Source of the DNA: JAMXLO01 sp041487355 | GTDB lineage: Bacteria > Pseudomonadota > Alphaproteobacteria > Acetobacterales > Acetobacteraceae | Assembly (NCBI GenBank): GCA_041487355.1 | Contig: JBGPND010000049.1 | Location: 1-28,501 of the forward strand | Direction of reading: 5' to 3' | Length of the DNA stretch: 28,501 nucleotides | Shown: in pieces, positions 1 through 7,322 of the stretch | Numbering within the stretch: the first letter of the stretch is position 1 | Layout: every line of letters starts with the position of its first letter | Program-made: the position numbers and the translations under genes | The notes under the pieces: generated by a model | Seen by the model: only the letters and a program-made list of their open reading frames with translations | Database searches by the model: none | Told to the model about the DNA's origin: nothing

Positions 1-41
1 CCAACCGCCGTTGCTGCTGACTCTTGTCGCCGCTCCCTCGC

Positions 42-72
42 CGTCATGGCCGGGACAAGCCCGGCCATGACG
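42..72. repeat. REP-like inverted repeat, CGTCATGGCCGGG arms
   Basis: A perfect 13-bp inverted repeat: CGTCATGGCCGGG at 42-54, a 5-base loop, and its reverse complement at 60-72. The same arm recurs at 7207-7219, again close to a hyuA start. This identifies a dispersed extragenic palindrome family rather than a one-off terminator. There is no T tract on either side. Confidence 0.8.
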
Positions 73-128
73 GGAAAAGCGAGCGCTGACCAAGGGTCAT
101 TGATTCGGGCGGTTGGTATAAGACTAGT

Positions 129-167
129 GCGAAAGCGGGGGCCCAGCCGCTGGGCCCCCGCTTTCGC
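129..167. repeat. 18-bp perfect inverted repeat, GC-rich
   Basis: The arms at 129-146 and 150-167 are exact reverse complements with a 3-base loop, giving a very stable hairpin. It is followed by a GGGGGTGACG tail, similar to the ATGACG ends of the other REP-like elements here. There is no U tract, so a dispersed repeat is a better call than an intrinsic terminator. Confidence 0.75.
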
Positions 168-421
168 GGGGGTGACGAGTGACTTTCAGGCGTTCACTCG
201 ATTGCCCCGGGCATGCTTCGCGCGGCGATGAACTGTCTTCCGGCGCGAAGCGCCAAGAAAGTTCTGCTCCGTGTCCTCAGCGTGTCCTCACCTGCTTCTC
301 CGTGTTAAAATGCTTGCTTGCTCCACTGACCATATGCGTTAGCCCTGCCCTCTCCCGCCCCGGGGCTTGAGCGCGGCGCCCGCACCAAGCACAGTCGCGG
401 TGCGCACGCACGGGACGACAC

Positions 422-2452
422 ATGTATCGCATCGGCTTCGACGTCGGCGGCACCTTCACCGATTTCACCCTCCACGACACCGCCAGCGGCACGCTCCGCC
501 ACTTCAAGGTTCCTTCCACCCCGTCCGATCCGTCTGAAGCGATCGCCGCCGGCCTCGCGACACTGATGCAGACGCTGGGCATCGCGCCCGGTGCGATCGG
601 CTTTGTCGGTCATGGCACGACGGTCGCCACCAACATGGTGATCGAGCGTCGTGGCGTCTCCACCGGCCTCATCACCACCAGGGGCTTCCGCGACGTGCTG
701 GAGATCGGCCGTCAGGTGCGGCCGCATCTTTACGACTACACGGTGCGGACGCCGGTGCCGTTGGTGCCGCGCGAGCGCCGGCTCGAGGTGTCGGAACGCA
801 TCGATGCGGCCGGCGCGGTGCTTCACCCGCTGAACGAGGCGGAAGTCGCCGTGGCGGCGGATCTGCTCGCTGCACAAGGTGTGCAGGCGATCGCCATCTG
901 TTTCCTGCACAGCTATCTCAACGACGTGCACGAACGCCGTGCGGCCGAAATCGTCCGCGCGCGGCTGCCTGACGTCTATCTTTCCACCTCGTCCGGTGTG
1001 CTGCCGGAATTTCGGGAATTCGAGCGTTTCTCCACCACGGCGATCAACGCCTATATTGGCCCGCGGATGGAACGCTATCTCGATCGGTTCCTCGGCCGGC
1101 TGTCCGGTCTCGGCCTGACAGTGCAGCCCTACACCATCCACTCCAATGGCGGGCTGATGCCGGTGGAGACGGTGCGTACATTCCCGGTGCGCTGCTGCCT
1201 GTCGGGTCCGGCGGCCGGTGTGGTCGGTGCCGCGGAGGTCGCGCGCGACGCCGGCTACCGGAATCTGGTCACCTTCGATGCCGGCGGCACCTCCACCGAT
1301 GTGTCGCTGATCGAGCGCGGCGTGCCGGCATTCGCCTCCAGCCGCGCGATCGCAGATTACCCGGTGCGCTCGCCGATGGTCGACGTGCACGTGATCGGCG
1401 CGGGCGGCGGCTCGATCGCCTGGCTGGACGATGCGGGCGCCTTGAAAGTCGGGCCGCATAGCGCGGGCGCCGATCCCGGACCCGTCGCCTACGGCCGCGG
1501 CGGCATCGAGCCAACGCTAACCGATGCCAATATCGTGCTGCATCGGCTCGATCCCGTCGCATTGCTCGGCGGGCGCATGCCGGTCGACAAGCAGGCGGCA
1601 CGTCGCGCCATCGCCGAGAAGATCGCCGCTCCCTTGGGTATCTCGGTGGAGGCGGCCGCGCTCGGCATCATCCGTATCGCGGTGGCCAACATGAGCCGCG
1701 CCATTCGCTCGGTTTCCACCGAGAAGGGCCATGACGTGGGCATGTTCGCGCTGTTTCCCTACGGCGGAGCAGGCCCGTTGCACGCCGCCGCCGTGGCAGC
1801 GGAATGCGGCCTCGGCCGTGTGCTGGTGCCGGTCGAGCCAGGCACGATGTGCGCGCGGGGCATCCTGCTGTCCGATGTCAGCCTCGACCTGGTGCGGAGC
1901 GAAATCACCGCCGCCGACCGGCAAAGCTGGCCGCGCATTCTGCAACGCTTCGCCATCATGCAGGCAAGCGGCCGCGCCTGGCTGGATGGCGAGCGCATTC
2001 CGCCGGAGCGCCGCCGCTTCGCCGTCGTCATCGACGCGCGCTACAAGGGGCAGAACCACGAGGTGCAGGTGCGGCTGTCCGACGAGGCCTTGCAGCTCGG
2101 CGACTTCGTCGCGGCCTTCGCGGATGCGCATCGCCGCGAATACGGCTACGACATCCCGGCCCGTGCGATCGAGGTGGTGAACTGTCGGCTCAAGGCGATC
2201 GGCCTCATCGACCGGCCGGCACCGCATTTCATCGGCGCCAGCGGAACGCCGCATCCGAAGGCAACGCGCCAGGTGCATTTCGACGCGGGTTGGATCGAGA
2301 CGCCGGTGTACGACCGTGCCGATCTCGCGGTGGCCATCCGGCTTTCCGGTCCCGCCGTCGTCGACGAGATGAGCGCCACCACGCTGGTCCCGCCCGGTTG
2401 CCATCTTAGCGTGGACCGCTCCGGCAACCTGCTGATGGAGATCGCCGGATGA
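422..2452 (+). CDS. Hydantoinase/oxoprolinase A-type subunit (HyuA1)
   Basis: This 676-aa protein belongs to the HyuA/OplA family, the ATP-dependent subunit of N-methylhydantoinases, 5-oxoprolinases and acetone carboxylases. The N-terminal Hydant_A_N domain opens with the phosphate-binding motif DVGGTFTDF (residues 7-15). The central domain has a second actin/Hsp70-like motif, FDAGGTSTDVSLI, around residue 286. Length is normal for a stand-alone A subunit. The ATG at 422 puts the glycine-rich motif at the expected distance from the N-terminus, although the ribosome binding site (GGGA near 411) is weak. The stop overlaps the start of HyuB1 by four bases (ATGA), so the two are translationally coupled and probably form one cytoplasmic complex. 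Family assignment is firm. The substrate (hydantoin, oxoproline, another lactam or a carboxylation substrate) cannot be read from sequence. Confidence 0.93.
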   Translation: MYRIGFDVGGTFTDFTLHDTASGTLRHFKVPSTPSDPSEAIAAGLATLMQTLGIAPGAIGFVGHGTTVATNMVIERRGVSTGLITTRGFRDVLEIGRQVRPHLYDYTVRTPVPLVPRERRLEVSERIDAAGAVLHPLNEAEVAVAADLLAAQGVQAIAICFLHSYLNDVHERRAAEIVRARLPDVYLSTSSGVLPEFREFERFSTTAINAYIGPRMERYLDRFLGRLSGLGLTVQPYTIHSNGGLMPVETVRTFPVRCCLSGPAAGVVGAAEVARDAGYRNLVTFDAGGTSTDVSLIERGVPAFASSRAIADYPVRSPMVDVHVIGAGGGSIAWLDDAGALKVGPHSAGADPGPVAYGRGGIEPTLTDANIVLHRLDPVALLGGRMPVDKQAARRAIAEKIAAPLGISVEAAALGIIRIAVANMSRAIRSVSTEKGHDVGMFALFPYGGAGPLHAAAVAAECGLGRVLVPVEPGTMCARGILLSDVSLDLVRSEITAADRQSWPRILQRFAIMQASGRAWLDGERIPPERRRFAVVIDARYKGQNHEVQVRLSDEALQLGDFVAAFADAHRREYGYDIPARAIEVVNCRLKAIGLIDRPAPHFIGASGTPHPKATRQVHFDAGWIETPVYDRADLAVAIRLSGPAVVDEMSATTLVPPGCHLSVDRSGNLLMEIAG

Positions 2453-4149
2453 CCGAGCGTCTCACCGATCCCATCGCGATGGAGGTGTTCAGCAACCGCC
2501 TGCTCTCGATCACCGAGGACATGGGTAACACGCTGATCCGCTCGTCTTTTTCCACCAACATCAAGGAGCGCAAGGACTGTTCCGTCGGGTTGTTCGATGC
2601 CGGCGGACGGCTGATCGCGCAGGCCTCGCACATCCCGCTGCATCTCGGCTCGCTGCTGGGCAGCGTGCAGGCGGTGCTGGCGCGTTACGACGTGACGCAG
2701 ATGCGCGACGGCGACGCCTTCGTGCTGAACGATCCGTATCTCGCCGGCGGCACGCACATGCCGGACATCTCCATCGTCACCCCGGTGTTCATCGACGGCG
2801 CGGTGCACGCCTTCGCCGCGAATGTCGGCCATCATTCCGATGTCGGCGGACCCGTGCCCGGTTCGATCTCCGGCCGCGCGCGATCGATCTTCGAGGAAGG
2901 GCTGCGCCTGCCGGTGATCCGCCTGGTGCGTGGCGGCGAACTGGACGAGGACCTGCTGGCCCTGATCGCGCACAACTCGCGCGACCCCGACGAACGCTCG
3001 CTCGATCTCAAGGTGCAGATCGCTGCCAATGCGCGCGGCGTGCGGCTGACGCGGGAGCTGGTCGGGCGCATGGGTCTCGCCGCGGTCACCGAGGCAGTGG
3101 ACGATCTGCTGGCCTATACCGCGCGCCGGCTGCGCAACCGCATTCGCGACATGGCCGACGGCGAGGCGAGCTTCACCGCCTACCTGGACGATGACGGGCT
3201 GGGTGGCGATCCGGTGCCGATCCGGGCCACCGTCATCGTGCAAGGCGACAGACTGGTGGTCGATTTCGCCGGGACCGGTCCCGAGGCCCGCGGTGCATTG
3301 AACGTCGTCGAGAGTGCGCTGCGGGCGACGGTGTATTACGCCGTGAAGACCCTGCTCGATCCGAATCTGCTGCCCAACAGCGGGATGTTTGCCGCCGTCG
3401 ATATCCGTGCCGAACCGGGGACTCTGGTCAATCCGCGGTTTCCCGCCGCGGTCGGCGCCCGCAGCATCACCTGCAACAAGATCGCCCGCGCGCTGTTCGG
3501 CGCCTTCGCTTTGCTGCTGCCGCCGGAGCGGGCAATGGCGTCATCGCACGACATCGTGCCGGCGATCATCTTTTCCGGTCCGCGGCGCGGCGGCGACGGA
3601 ACGTTTGTTTATCTGGAAACGATCGGCGGCGGCATGGGCGCGCGCAGCGACGCGGACGGGATGGAGGCGATCCACGTCCATCTCACCAACACCTCCAACC
3701 TGCCGGCCGAGGCGCTGGAGAACGAATACTCGCTGCTGGTCGACGAGTATGCGCTGGTTCCCGACTCGGGCGGTGCCGGCCGGCATCGCGGGGGCCTCGG
3801 TATCGCGCGGCAGATCCGCGCCACGTGCGATGGGATCGTGTTCTCGGTCCGCTCGGACGGTCACGTGCTGGGCGCGCCCGGTCTGGCAGGTGGCAAGCCA
3901 GGTGGCACGGCGCGGCTGCTGCGCAACGCCGGCACCAACCGCGAGGAGGAGCTGTCATCCAAGACCGCCAGCATCGTGCTGGCAGAAGGCGAGACGATCC
4001 GGCTGGCGACGCCAGGTGGTGGCGGGTTCGGCGATCCATCGGAGCGCGACCCCGCGGCGCTGGCGGCGGATCTGCGCGCCGGCAAGGTGTCGCCTGCCAG
4101 GGCCCGGGAGGACTACGGCGAGGCTTTGCTCGGCCGAAGCATGTCCTGA
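2449..4149 (+). CDS. Hydantoinase/oxoprolinase B-type subunit (HyuB1)
   Basis: This 566-aa protein is the HyuB/OplB partner of the preceding gene. The family signature NDPYLAGGTHMPD starts at residue 94. Further family-typical segments are GHHSDVGG before the middle of the protein, the DSGGAGRHRGGLG block near residue 440 and TPGGGGFGDP near the C-terminus. Length is standard. The start overlaps the HyuA1 stop in an ATGA arrangement. In characterised members A and B form one complex, A carrying the ATP-binding site. Here that is inferred from family and gene order. The next gene (FHA protein) starts 83 bases downstream on the same strand, so read-through is possible. Confidence 0.93.
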   Translation: MTERLTDPIAMEVFSNRLLSITEDMGNTLIRSSFSTNIKERKDCSVGLFDAGGRLIAQASHIPLHLGSLLGSVQAVLARYDVTQMRDGDAFVLNDPYLAGGTHMPDISIVTPVFIDGAVHAFAANVGHHSDVGGPVPGSISGRARSIFEEGLRLPVIRLVRGGELDEDLLALIAHNSRDPDERSLDLKVQIAANARGVRLTRELVGRMGLAAVTEAVDDLLAYTARRLRNRIRDMADGEASFTAYLDDDGLGGDPVPIRATVIVQGDRLVVDFAGTGPEARGALNVVESALRATVYYAVKTLLDPNLLPNSGMFAAVDIRAEPGTLVNPRFPAAVGARSITCNKIARALFGAFALLLPPERAMASSHDIVPAIIFSGPRRGGDGTFVYLETIGGGMGARSDADGMEAIHVHLTNTSNLPAEALENEYSLLVDEYALVPDSGGAGRHRGGLGIARQIRATCDGIVFSVRSDGHVLGAPGLAGGKPGGTARLLRNAGTNREEELSSKTASIVLAEGETIRLATPGGGGFGDPSERDPAALAADLRAGKVSPARAREDYGEALLGRSMS

Positions 4150-4232
4150 TAACGCAGACTTGACACATTTTGCGTTCGCAACACGGCTCGTTTAAGCTGC
4201 AATACAGCCCAGGGAGTTGCGCGGAGCAGTCG

Positions 4233-5558
4233 ATGCAGGCGGAGCGAGAAGTCGTTCGTTTCCTGTCAGCCTACCAGGCGATTTGGCACGCGCATTTTCC
4301 CAGCCTGTTCAGGCGCGCCCAGTGGCACATCGTGACGCATCTGTGCACCAACGGACGGGAAGGTGCCGCGGTCGGCGAGTTGTACGGGCTGGTCAAGCAG
4401 GTATTCCTGCTCGACGATTCCACCGTCAAGGAACGCATCCTGGAAATCAGGGAGCTCAATCTCTGCGCGGTGGATCCACCGACCGACGCGCTCTCGGCCA
4501 GGACCGTCATCGTTCCCACTCCGATACTGCTCGATCTGTTCGATCGTCATCTGCTGGCGCTTGCCAAGGTGCTGTGTGCCACCGCGTCGGCGCTCGATCC
4601 GGCGACGCGCGCCGCGCCGCCGTCGAAGCTTGATGCGAAGCAAAGGTCCATCATCCTGCAATCGCTCAACCGCTGCCGCGAGCCATGGCGGGCGGCGCTC
4701 GATCGCATCTTCGACGCACACGATCTGTCACGGGCGCGGCGGGTGGAGGCCATTCGTCACCTGAGCTCGATGTCGCACTGGACATTGCTGCACATGGCGA
4801 TCGAGCAGTACTACGGGACCTCGAAGCTCGTGGGTGGCGAAAATGGCATCCTGGCCGACCAGATGGCTGCCACGCTGCTCAACCTGACCGGCCAGAACTT
4901 CCAGACCACGCGCGATCACATCGCCTATCTGATGGCTCTGGGATTGCTCGAACGGCAGGCAGGCAAGTCGTTGCGGGTGGCGCTGTCGGAACAAGCGGCG
5001 GCGCAGTTCCGTCAGGCGCTCGGCGCTGCGGCCGCCGCCTTGCCGGAGGTTGCGCGCAGCCTCGCCGCCACGCGGGCCGACGATGCGTCCGCCATGGCCG
5101 AGGATGCCTCTGTCGAAGCCACCCTGAACCTGCGGCCGCAGCCAATGCCACGGAGTGTTGCAGCCGAGCCGCGCCACCAACTGGTGATCGTGCAGCCGGA
5201 ATCGGCGGTGCGCCGCTTGGCACTCACCCCTGGCGCACTCACGATCGGGCGGGCGCCGCCAAGCGGATTGCTCCTGGAGGGTCCCGAGATTTCACGTGCC
5301 CATTGCCGGATCGATGTCGACGGCGACGACGTGAGCATCACAGATCTGAATTCCACCAACGGCACGTTCCTCGACGATCAGCGTCTGGAGGGCACGGCAC
5401 CGTTGCAGCATGGCGCCCTGCTGCGGATCGGCTCCTACATCCTCACATGCGAATATCAGAGCGCGCTGCAGGCCGAAGACGCAGACAGCACGCAACGAAG
5501 GGCCGGCGGCCTCGGCGGCGTCATAGTCATGCGGCCGCACCGCGGCAGGTCGTCATGA
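4233..5558 (+). CDS. FHA-domain protein with helical N-terminal region
   Basis: This 441-aa soluble protein has a forkhead-associated (FHA) phosphothreonine-binding domain at about residues 320-410. Visible FHA hallmarks are LTIGR (336-340), the SRAHC strand/loop near 354 and NSTNGTF (374-380). The first 110 residues look helical and could be a winged-helix-like region. The middle (about 290-320) is low-complexity linker. I chose the ATG at 4233 over an in-frame ATG at 4170. The 4233 start has purine-rich AGGGAG/GGAG upstream, while the 4170 start would lie almost inside the spacer after hyuB1. No Ser/Thr kinase or phosphatase is in the window, so its phosphorylated partner must lie elsewhere. 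A signalling or regulatory role is inferred from the FHA domain. Which process it controls is unknown. Confidence 0.85.
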   Translation: MQAEREVVRFLSAYQAIWHAHFPSLFRRAQWHIVTHLCTNGREGAAVGELYGLVKQVFLLDDSTVKERILEIRELNLCAVDPPTDALSARTVIVPTPILLDLFDRHLLALAKVLCATASALDPATRAAPPSKLDAKQRSIILQSLNRCREPWRAALDRIFDAHDLSRARRVEAIRHLSSMSHWTLLHMAIEQYYGTSKLVGGENGILADQMAATLLNLTGQNFQTTRDHIAYLMALGLLERQAGKSLRVALSEQAAAQFRQALGAAAAALPEVARSLAATRADDASAMAEDASVEATLNLRPQPMPRSVAAEPRHQLVIVQPESAVRRLALTPGALTIGRAPPSGLLLEGPEISRAHCRIDVDGDDVSITDLNSTNGTFLDDQRLEGTAPLQHGALLRIGSYILTCEYQSALQAEDADSTQRRAGGLGGVIVMRPHRGRSS

Positions 5559-5608
5559 GGAACAAAACAGAAAACTCGGGGTAAAACACCTGCCAAATTC
5601 CCCGGAGA

Positions 5609-5779
5609 ATGCCTGACAAGACCAGAGGAGTTCCAGTCGGATTTTCGTCTGGAACTGGCGGACCATCCTTCCTGTTTCGTAACCTGTTGGGCCGGCGTAC
5701 ATGGCTGGCGCGGCACGAGAGTTTCGGCCGCATTCGCCACAACGGCTGGTGGCATTACTGCTGGCGCCACCAGTGCTGA
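5609..5779 (+). CDS. Possible small Trp/His-rich ORF (56 aa)
   Basis: An ATG-initiated 57-codon frame lies between the FHA gene and a strong terminator. Its C-terminal third is rich in Trp, His, Arg and Cys (for example WWHYCWRHQC), unlike the neighbouring shadow frames. GGAG stands only two bases before the ATG, too close for good initiation, so translation is doubtful. A 7-bp hairpin (5630-5636 with 5649-5655) lies inside it. The same bases could instead belong to a structured non-coding transcript ending at 5894. I recognise no family. Confidence 0.25.
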   Translation: MPDKTRGVPVGFSSGTGGPSFLFRNLLGRRTWLARHESFGRIRHNGWWHYCWRHQC

Positions 5780-5847
5780 TCAGATCCGATATACGTCCTC
5801 CCCGAATATCGTATTTCGGTCCCTACTGGTCGGCACGGCGCCGGTAG

Positions 5848-5894
5848 GAGCAGGCATGCGGGGTTCCCCGACCAGCGCATGCCTGCTCTTTTTT
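5848..5894 (+). terminator. Strong rho-independent terminator
   Basis: A perfect 13-bp stem (GAGCAGGCATGCG at 5848-5860 with its complement at 5876-5888) is followed directly by six T residues (5889-5894). There is no matching A run on the left, so it works for plus-strand transcripts. It would end transcription from the hyuA1-hyuB1-FHA direction, or from a transcript starting in the spacer. It also shields the convergent MFS gene, whose stop codon is at 5895. Confidence 0.9.
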
Positions 5895-7157
5895 CTATTG
5901 CGCACTGCCGGACTGGGTTCGCGCGATCCCCCGGTCGAGCAACGGCACGAGCGCGAACACGAAGGCGGTGAACGCCGCTGACGCCACGATCAGAGGCGCC
6001 AACTGGCCGGCGAATACGTGCTGGTAGAGGAATGCGCCGATCGTATCGGAGAGCGGTGTGGCCAGGTTGATCACCGACATCAGGGCTGCGAAGGCAAACC
6101 CCTCAGACCGCCTCGGGCAGTAATCGGCGGCGAGCGTGAGCGTGGCGATGTTGGCGATCATGCCGGCGACGCCATTGAGGAAATACACCACGATCGCGCT
6201 CGTCTCATCCACCAGGCCGAGGAAGGCCGCGGTCGCCAGCGTGCCGCACAGAATGCTCAGGTTGAGCAATGCGCGCGTTGCCATGCCGCGCAGCAGAAAG
6301 CGGTAGATCAGACCACCGGCGATCCATCCGCCGGCGCTGACCGAGGACAGCATGCCGATCGTGCCCTGCGAGAACCGCAGATGATCGGTCATGTGGAAGT
6401 AGAGCGGCGTGCCGAAGCCCGGGCTGAAATAGTAGCAGAACAGGAAGGCTGCGATCAGCCACAGGGTGCGGGAGCGGCACGTATCGAGAAATCCGCGCAG
6501 CGCGCGCCGGAGCTCGGCAAGGTTGATGCCGGCCGGCGCCTCATCCACCAGCGACAGGCAACTGATTGCGATTGCGACCGGGGCGACCGCCGCGATCCCC
6601 GCCGCGGCGTGCAATGCGCCTTCCGGCGACAGATACTCGATCAGCTCGCCGCCAAGCAACGTTGCGGCCATCACCGCGACATTGAACCACAGCCACTGCT
6701 GGTTGATGAACGCACCGCTCGCGCGATGCTTCTGCCCGTTCTCCACTAATAAGGCGCCGCATACCGTGCTGGAGGCGGCCATGGCGATCGAGGTCAGCAG
6801 CAATGCGAACACGATCGGTGCCGGCGCCAGGGCCTGGGTGGTCCACAGAAAGGCGGCGACCGCGCCGGCATTCGCCAGCAGCAGGTAGCTGCGTCGCCGA
6901 TAGCCGAACAGCGGCAGGAAGTCGGACAGCATGCCGTAGAGCGGCTTCACGATCCACGGCACGTCCAGCACCGCGAGGGACGTGGCGATCTGCACCGGCG
7001 TCCAGCCTTGGCTTTCCTTCAGATAATGCGTGAGCGGCTGCCAGATCACGCCGACCTTCGCCTGGCCGATGCCTTCCACCGCGTAGACGATGGCGAAGAA
7101 CAGCATCAGGCGGCTGATCCCGTCGGTGTCTGGATTGCGGTCGCGGGATCTGCGCAT
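5895..7157 (-). CDS. MFS transporter, BT1/folate-biopterin-like
   Basis: This 420-aa integral membrane protein has about twelve hydrophobic segments and the signature KPLYGMLSDFLPLFGYRRR after the second helix, as in the BT1 (folate-biopterin transporter) branch of the major facilitator superfamily. The start is uncertain. The ATG at 7157 was preferred over a TTG at 7166, and neither has a clear ribosome binding site. It is transcribed away from the second hyu operon, which begins 166 bases away across a REP-like repeat, so the two are divergently oriented. Lying between two hyu operons, it may import their substrate. That is inference from position, and the BT1 family does not fix the substrate. 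Confidence 0.88.
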   Translation of the reverse strand: MRRSRDRNPDTDGISRLMLFFAIVYAVEGIGQAKVGVIWQPLTHYLKESQGWTPVQIATSLAVLDVPWIVKPLYGMLSDFLPLFGYRRRSYLLLANAGAVAAFLWTTQALAPAPIVFALLLTSIAMAASSTVCGALLVENGQKHRASGAFINQQWLWFNVAVMAATLLGGELIEYLSPEGALHAAAGIAAVAPVAIAISCLSLVDEAPAGINLAELRRALRGFLDTCRSRTLWLIAAFLFCYYFSPGFGTPLYFHMTDHLRFSQGTIGMLSSVSAGGWIAGGLIYRFLLRGMATRALLNLSILCGTLATAAFLGLVDETSAIVVYFLNGVAGMIANIATLTLAADYCPRRSEGFAFAALMSVINLATPLSDTIGAFLYQHVFAGQLAPLIVASAAFTAFVFALVPLLDRGIARTQSGSAQ

Positions 7158-7206
7158 GCTCAGCAATTGTGGGCGACGGGGCTTCGATGCTCAAGTCTCG
7201 CTTCAC

Positions 7207-7286
7207 CGTCATGGCCGGGCTTGTCCCGGCCATCAGTACCAGCACTTGTGCCGCGACGGATGGTCGGAATAAATCCGGCCATGACG
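7207..7286. repeat. REP-like element in the divergent MFS/hyuA2 spacer
   Basis: CGTCATGGCCGGG at 7207-7219 pairs with CCCGGCCAT at 7225-7233 around a short loop. A further CCGGCCATGACG copy at 7275-7286 can pair with the first arm instead. The arm is identical to that at 42-54. The alternative pairings make this a composite of at least three half-sites. Confidence 0.75.
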
Positions 7287-7322
7287 GCGTGAGGCAGGGC
7301 CGGCGGGGCAGGAGAACATGGC

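Larger units (their letters stand above)
1..421. other. Intergenic region with REP-like repeats before hyuA1
   Basis: I see no convincing gene in these 421 bases. The stretch holds two inverted repeats (42-72 and 129-167, listed separately). From about 168 to 421 there is non-coding sequence leading to the first hyuA start at 422. Short open frames here have no recognisable protein character. A TAAAAT hexamer at 306-311 has no good -35 partner, so no promoter is called. Confidence 0.6.

Noticed and set aside
305..1459. Long antisense frame (384 aa) over the start of hyuA1, and similar antisense frames over other genes
   Set aside because: Repetitive Arg/His/Ala-rich translation from the opposite strand of a GC-rich gene. 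The sense frames have clear family motifs.
4160..4196. Promoter for the FHA gene (TTGACA at 4160-4165, TTTAAG at 4191-4196)
   Set aside because: The 25-base spacing is too long, and a sigma-54 reading does not fit the required spacing.
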